A stretch of DNA of 44,392 bases, from positions 1 to 44,392 of the forward strand of contig JAUNKY010000016.1 of the NCBI GenBank assembly GCA_030532515.1. Direction: 5' to 3'. Both the position numbers and the translations under genes were made by a program. The notes beneath the pieces are model-generated. The model was given only the letters and a program-made list of their open reading frames with translations. It made no database searches and was not told the origin of the DNA. Below are positions 40,826 through 44,392 of this stretch, piece by piece (position 1 is the stretch's first letter; every line of letters starts with the position of its first letter). This DNA is from Actinomycetaceae bacterium (GTDB taxonomy: Bacteria; Actinomycetota; Actinomycetes; Actinomycetales; Actinomycetaceae).

Positions 40826-42025
40826 TCAGGCTACCACCTTACCACGGCGGTAAACGCGCTCTACCTGCAAGTCAGCAGAGACAACTACCACGTCAGCGTG
40901 AGCTTTGGCACGCAAGTTACCGACCCGAGGATCACCCAAAATCTTCGCCCCTTGTTCGGTACACATGTAGACCACGTCAACCAGCGGAATATAGCCTTTA
41001 CCTGCCAGCAAACGAATCTGATCTAACAAGCGAGAAGTACCCCCGGCAATTGATTCACCGGCAGCCAAACGGGCTACCCCGTCCTTCACCGTCACCGCCT
41101 GAGGACCCAACTGGTAACTGCCATCAGGCATGCCAGCTGCTGCCATAGCGTCCGTAACAAAGACTAAAGCTTCGCGTCCAATAGTTTCATAAACAGAGCG
41201 GATAATCTTTGGATCCAAGTGCACGCCGTCCGCAATTACTTCCAAAATAGCGCCATCACGGGCCGCATCAGAAATGAACTCTGGAACTGGTCCTGGATCG
41301 CGGTGGTGAATAGGACGCATCCCGTTAAATAGGTGGGTGACAGTTGCCTTTGGAGAACGCGGAGCCGTTTCAGCCAGCTTTTCACGCGAATATTCCAATG
41401 CAGCGCGAACGTGGTCTGGTCCCGCATCCGTATGACCCCAAGAAGGCAGAGCACCGCCCTCGATCAGAACTTCGGCTACGGAACCTGCCCCATACGCCTT
41501 ATCCTTTTCTGGGGCGACGGTCATGGTGGTGCAGTAGCCGGCGCAAATGTCCAGCAGTTCCTGGGTTAGCTGTGGGTCAGGGTCAATGATGTAAGTGGGA
41601 TCCTGCGCGCCGCAACGAGCATGTGAGACGAAAGGACCTTCGAAGTGAATACCGGCCAGTTCACCTTCCTTGCAAAGCTCAGTCAATACCGCAGCACGAG
41701 CTTTCAAAACCTCAGGGGCGGCAGTCACAGCTGACGCAACCAAGCTGGTGGTGCCCTGGAGGCGGTGGGACATTACTGCTGTCATCGCCTGTTCAGCGGT
41801 TTCGGCGTTAGGGAAGGATTCTCCGCCGCCGCCGTGGCAGTGTACGTCTACCAAACCAGGGAAAATGTAGCCCTCAACAAGTTCGGCTTCAGCCAGTTCA
41901 GCTTCGGTGAGGATGTCGGCTGCAGCGCCGCTCTTTAGAACTTCATCAGTGAATACAACAGCGCCGTCTGCAATAACTTCAGTGTCGGTTACCAGACGGC
42001 CACGCAGAATAGTTTTAGTCTCCAT
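40826..42025 (-). CDS. nagA: N-acetylglucosamine-6-phosphate deacetylase
   Basis: A 399-residue amidohydrolase that converts GlcNAc-6-phosphate to glucosamine-6-phosphate and acetate. Metal and substrate motifs are VDVHCHGGGGESF, HFEGPF, GHTDAGPDHV, HLFNGMRPIHHR and VTDAMAAAGMPDG. I chose the ATG at 42025, where family similarity begins (METKTILRGRLVTD), over a GTG at 42061 that adds 12 residues. Upstream, the 12-bp palindrome CTACTATAGTAG (42073-42084) overlaps a likely -10. No nagB or GlcNAc transporter is adjacent; the enzyme could serve amino-sugar recycling from the wall. Confidence 0.92.
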   Translation of the reverse strand: METKTILRGRLVTDTEVIADGAVVFTDEVLKSGAAADILTEAELAEAELVEGYIFPGLVDVHCHGGGGESFPNAETAEQAMTAVMSHRLQGTTSLVASAVTAAPEVLKARAAVLTELCKEGELAGIHFEGPFVSHARCGAQDPTYIIDPDPQLTQELLDICAGYCTTMTVAPEKDKAYGAGSVAEVLIEGGALPSWGHTDAGPDHVRAALEYSREKLAETAPRSPKATVTHLFNGMRPIHHRDPGPVPEFISDAARDGAILEVIADGVHLDPKIIRSVYETIGREALVFVTDAMAAAGMPDGSYQLGPQAVTVKDGVARLAAGESIAGGTSRLLDQIRLLAGKGYIPLVDVVYMCTEQGAKILGDPRVGNLRAKAHADVVVVSADLQVERVYRRGKVVA

Positions 42026-42072
42026 AGTTTCTATTTTCCTACTTTGTTCGCTCTCTGTCACGTGACTTTTGG

Positions 42073-42084
42073 CTACTATAGTAG
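42073..42084 (-). promoter_or_regulatory. Palindrome overlapping the putative nagA promoter
   Basis: CTACTATAGTAG is a perfect 12-bp palindrome. It contains TACTAT, a good -10, on the nagA strand, about 50 nt before the chosen ATG. The overlap of a symmetric element with a -10 is typical of a repressor site, but a chance promoter-like palindrome is also possible. Confidence 0.4.
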
Positions 42085-42108
42085 GTTTTTACAAACTAAT
42101 TGCGACTT

Positions 42109-42807
42109 TTAAAAGAGCCTGAACTCCGCGTCATCCATGCCACGCATAGCGTCGTAATCCAAGACCAGGCAGCTAATCCCACGGTCCTCGGCTAAAGTCC
42201 GTGCTTGCTTAGAAATTTCCTGCGCCGCGAAAATCCCACGTAAGCCGTCTAAGAGCGGATCGCGTCCCAATAACTCCAAGTAGCGGGTTAGTTGCTCTAC
42301 CCCATCAATGCCGCCACGACGTTTCACCTCAATTGCCACAGGTAGCCCGGCTTGGTCTCTTACCAGAAGGTCCACCGGGCCAATGGCCGTAGGGTACTCA
42401 CGGCGAATCAGCGTCCAGCCGGCACCTAGTACTTCTGTTACCTGTTCAGCCAGTAGCTCCTGAAGGTGGGCTTCTACCCCGTCCTTGATCAGACCTGGGT
42501 CGATCCCCAGTTCCTCATGATGTTCAAGATAGATTTCGCTCAGCCGGATCACCAGGCAGTCGTTTGTTTTAGTTGCCTGGACGGTCCAAATTTCTTGGAT
42601 ACCTTCGGCGGCTTCTTCAGGGGTGGGTTCGTTGATTTGCAGATTGCAAGGGGCGCTCATCCAGTTCAGTGGCTTATAAGAGCCGCCGTCTGAGTGCACC
42701 AAGACCGAGCCGTCGCCTTTAAGCATAAGCACGCGTTTAGCCTCGGGTAAGTGGGCATCGAGTCGGCCGGAATAGTCTACAGAACATTTCGCAATCACAA
42801 TTCGCAC
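42109..42807 (-). CDS. nucS: Endonuclease NucS/EndoMS (non-canonical mismatch repair)
   Basis: A 232-residue nuclease that cleaves both strands at mismatches in organisms lacking MutS/MutL. The N-terminal domain reads [20 protein letters not shown] ... [19 protein letters not shown], the C-terminal PD-(D/E)xK site [10 protein letters not shown] ... [23 protein letters not shown]. The GTG at 42807 has AAGGTGGAAG just upstream and aligns with mycobacterial starts. The frame continues upstream for 86 codons to 43065, but that part is three copies of a 26-codon repeat with no family similarity and I regard it as leader. It follows the ATP synthase/DUF2550 genes, as in other actinobacteria. Confidence 0.92.
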   Translation of the reverse strand: MRIVIAKCSVDYSGRLDAHLPEAKRVLMLKGDGSVLVHSDGGSYKPLNWMSAPCNLQINEPTPEEAAEGIQEIWTVQATKTNDCLVIRLSEIYLEHHEELGIDPGLIKDGVEAHLQELLAEQVTEVLGAGWTLIRREYPTAIGPVDLLVRDQAGLPVAIEVKRRGGIDGVEQLTRYLELLGRDPLLDGLRGIFAAQEISKQARTLAEDRGISCLVLDYDAMRGMDDAEFRLF

Positions 42808-42869
42808 GTCTTCCACCTTAACACGTTCGTGCCTGCGGTTATACTTCGTTCCATGCCGCCCTCGGTACT

Positions 42870-43082
42870 CCAATGCGGGAACGCCGGTTGCCACATCGAT
42901 GAGCGGCAGAACAAAGCAAACAAACCCGCCATCCCCAACCACCCCAACCAATGCGGGAACGCCGGTTGCCGCATCGATGAGCGGCAGAACAAAGCAAACA
43001 AACCCGCCGCCCCCAACCACCCCAACCAATGCGGGAACGCCAACTGCCACATCGATAAGTGGCAAAACAAAGCAAACAAACC
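42870..43082. repeat. 78-bp tandem repeat (2.7 copies) in the nucS leader
   Basis: Units begin at 42870, 42948 and 43026 with CCAATGCGGGAACGCC; the third stops after about 57 bp. Each carries a hairpin, at 42890-42907, 42968-42985 and 43046-43063. Its fourth stem pair is A-C (G-U on minus-strand RNA), G-C and A-T in the three copies, so the pairing is preserved by compensatory change. The array ends 62 nt before the nucS start. Confidence 0.85.
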
Positions 43083-43102
43083 GCGGGAATTACCAAAATA
43101 AA

Positions 43103-43132
43103 AGAAAACTCGGGTAAAAACCCGAGTTTTCT
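43103..43132 (-). terminator. Terminator of the ATP synthase/DUF2550 transcript
   Basis: A perfect 12-bp stem, AGAAAACTCGGG / CCCGAGTTTTCT, with a 6-nt A/T loop; on the minus strand TTTATTTTGG follows. It separates the atp genes from nucS. Confidence 0.85.
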
Positions 43133-43147
43133 GCAGTCTAAACTTCC

Positions 43148-43558
43148 TTAGAACAGTTTGCGTGGCTGTGGAGCTTCGGATTCCACCCACGAAACCAACC
43201 CGTTATACCACTGCGTAGCCATGGTGCAGTGTAACTTCTGCCCGTTCGCTTCGATCACTACCTCAACATACGGAGAAGTAGCCAAATCCTTGGGAACGGA
43301 AATCAGCATTCCGCGTCGAGGAAGCCGAAATTGTGGACTAGGGCGGAAACCAACCAACCTGAACCACTGCAACTCATCTTCCTTAAACCTCGCCATCCCA
43401 GAAGTCCAAGAGGCCGATTCATTCGGACGAGTCCAGCATTCGAAAGTCCCCACAATGTTTCCAATGCGACGAATTCGAAAAACCAGGTAAAGCCCCACCA
43501 GCGAGACCACAATAACTAAGAAAAGAAGGACGCTAAACACGGCAACTAAGTAATCCAT
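43148..43558 (-). CDS. DUF2550 membrane protein
   Basis: A 136-residue protein with an N-terminal helix (about 4-28) and a small beta-rich soluble domain: GTFECWTRP, WTSGMARFKEDELQWFRL, then YVEVVIEANGQKLHCTMATQWYNGLVSWVESEAP. This matches the actinobacterial DUF2550 family, which lies next to atpC in many genomes; function unknown. AAGAAGGG is about 7-12 nt before the ATG, 29 nt after atpC. It is the last gene before the terminator at 43103. Confidence 0.88.
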   Translation of the reverse strand: MDYLVAVFSVLLFLVIVVSLVGLYLVFRIRRIGNIVGTFECWTRPNESASWTSGMARFKEDELQWFRLVGFRPSPQFRLPRRGMLISVPKDLATSPYVEVVIEANGQKLHCTMATQWYNGLVSWVESEAPQPRKLF

Positions 43559-43587
43559 GGTTAACGCCCTTCTTTCCTTTAATCAAC

Positions 43588-43863
43588 TCAGTTGTGTCGC
43601 ACGCTGCCCGCTTCAGAAACTACCGTCACAAAGTCGGAGTCAACTGAAACAAAGCCACCGGTAACGTCAAACTCAAGACGCCCCTGGTCGACAGAGTCCA
43701 CGCGAATAATCCCTTCACGCAGCACTGCCAGAATCGGTTCGCGCTTTGGCAAGACGCCAAAGTCACCTTCGATGGAAGGAAGCATTACGTGAGTGGCCTT
43801 GCCTGCCCACAGAGTTTCCTTTCGGGTGACTACCTCAACTTGTAGTAACTGTTCAGCAGCCAT
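43588..43863 (-). CDS. atpC: ATP synthase F1 epsilon subunit
   Basis: A 91-residue subunit that couples rotation of the F1 central stalk to the c-ring. LQVEVVTRKETLWAGKATHVMLPSIEGDFGVLPKREPILAVLREG is the N-terminal beta-sandwich. The protein ends right after this domain (FVTVVSEAG), so the C-terminal two-helix inhibitory domain found in E. coli and Bacillus (about 130-140 residues) is missing, as in several other actinobacteria. The ATG is 2 nt after the atpD stop (TAAGCATG), a typical coupled junction. Confidence 0.93.
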   Translation of the reverse strand: MAAEQLLQVEVVTRKETLWAGKATHVMLPSIEGDFGVLPKREPILAVLREGIIRVDSVDQGRLEFDVTGGFVSVDSDFVTVVSEAGSVRHN

Positions 43864-43865
43864 GC

Positions 43866-44392
<527 letters not shown>

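Noticed and set aside
42795-43190. Repeat-containing open frames on both strands over the nucS leader
   Set aside because: Open frames in several registers are a by-product of the 78-bp period, which is divisible by three; the compensatory hairpin changes argue for a non-coding role.

Overview
The window looks like a chromosomal segment of a high-GC Gram-positive bacterium, most likely a member of the Actinomycetaceae with only moderate GC (low-to-mid 50s percent by eye). The taxonomic call is an inference from gene content: an actinobacterial-type NucS endonuclease, a DUF2550 gene directly behind atpC, the GlgE glucan pathway, an etfB-etfA-cysteine desulfurase-mnmA operon, SpaA-type sortase-assembled pili, a class F-like sortase, and several start codons that look leaderless. 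I see no IS element, integrase, phage module or CRISPR array.

Layout. 1-4447 (minus): an intergenic palindrome, tRNA-Leu(UAG) with its terminator, then etfB-etfA-nifS/iscS-mnmA read leftward. 4763-7039 (plus): glycogen debranching enzyme GlgX. 7040-12130 (plus): a small membrane methyltransferase and a 1194-residue LPATG-anchored coiled-coil adhesin, punctuated by five copies of a GTTTGCGCAT...ATGCGCAAAC hairpin. 12133-12305: a probable gene remnant. 12950-20127 (plus): a pilus operon of large tip/ancillary adhesin, major pilin and class C sortase. 20331-20450 (minus): a 39-codon gene with a full-length consensus Shine-Dalgarno. 20706-22842 (minus): HXXEE membrane protein, GNAT acetyltransferase and HSL-type hydrolase. 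23066-27741: a VIT-family metal transporter behind a possible DtxR/IdeR box, a tandem pair of paralogous MFS exporters, and trpS. 27841-30556: a class F-like sortase divergent from three tandem paralogous lipoproteins. 30557-31453: a gene-free stretch packed with several unrelated repeat arrays. 31454-37112 (plus): glgE-mak-glgB. 37200-44392 (minus): a thioredoxin-like TPR protein, two envelope proteins of unknown function, a zinc-ribbon protein, nagA, nucS with a 78-bp tandem-repeat leader, DUF2550, atpC and the 3' end of atpD.

How it works together. Two themes dominate. One is storage glucan metabolism: GlgX debranches; Mak makes maltose-1-phosphate, GlgE polymerises it and GlgB branches the product. 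The other is the cell surface: a sortase-assembled pilus, a wall-anchored adhesin, a second sortase and a lipoprotein family.

The least explained material is non-coding. The octamer CGAGGGCG/CGCCCTCG occurs at least 21 times where about two are expected, and sometimes forms inverted pairs. Several families of intergenic palindromes are present. The nucS leader repeats show compensatory base changes that point to selection on an RNA hairpin. A nested palindrome sits immediately 5' of the adhesin gene.
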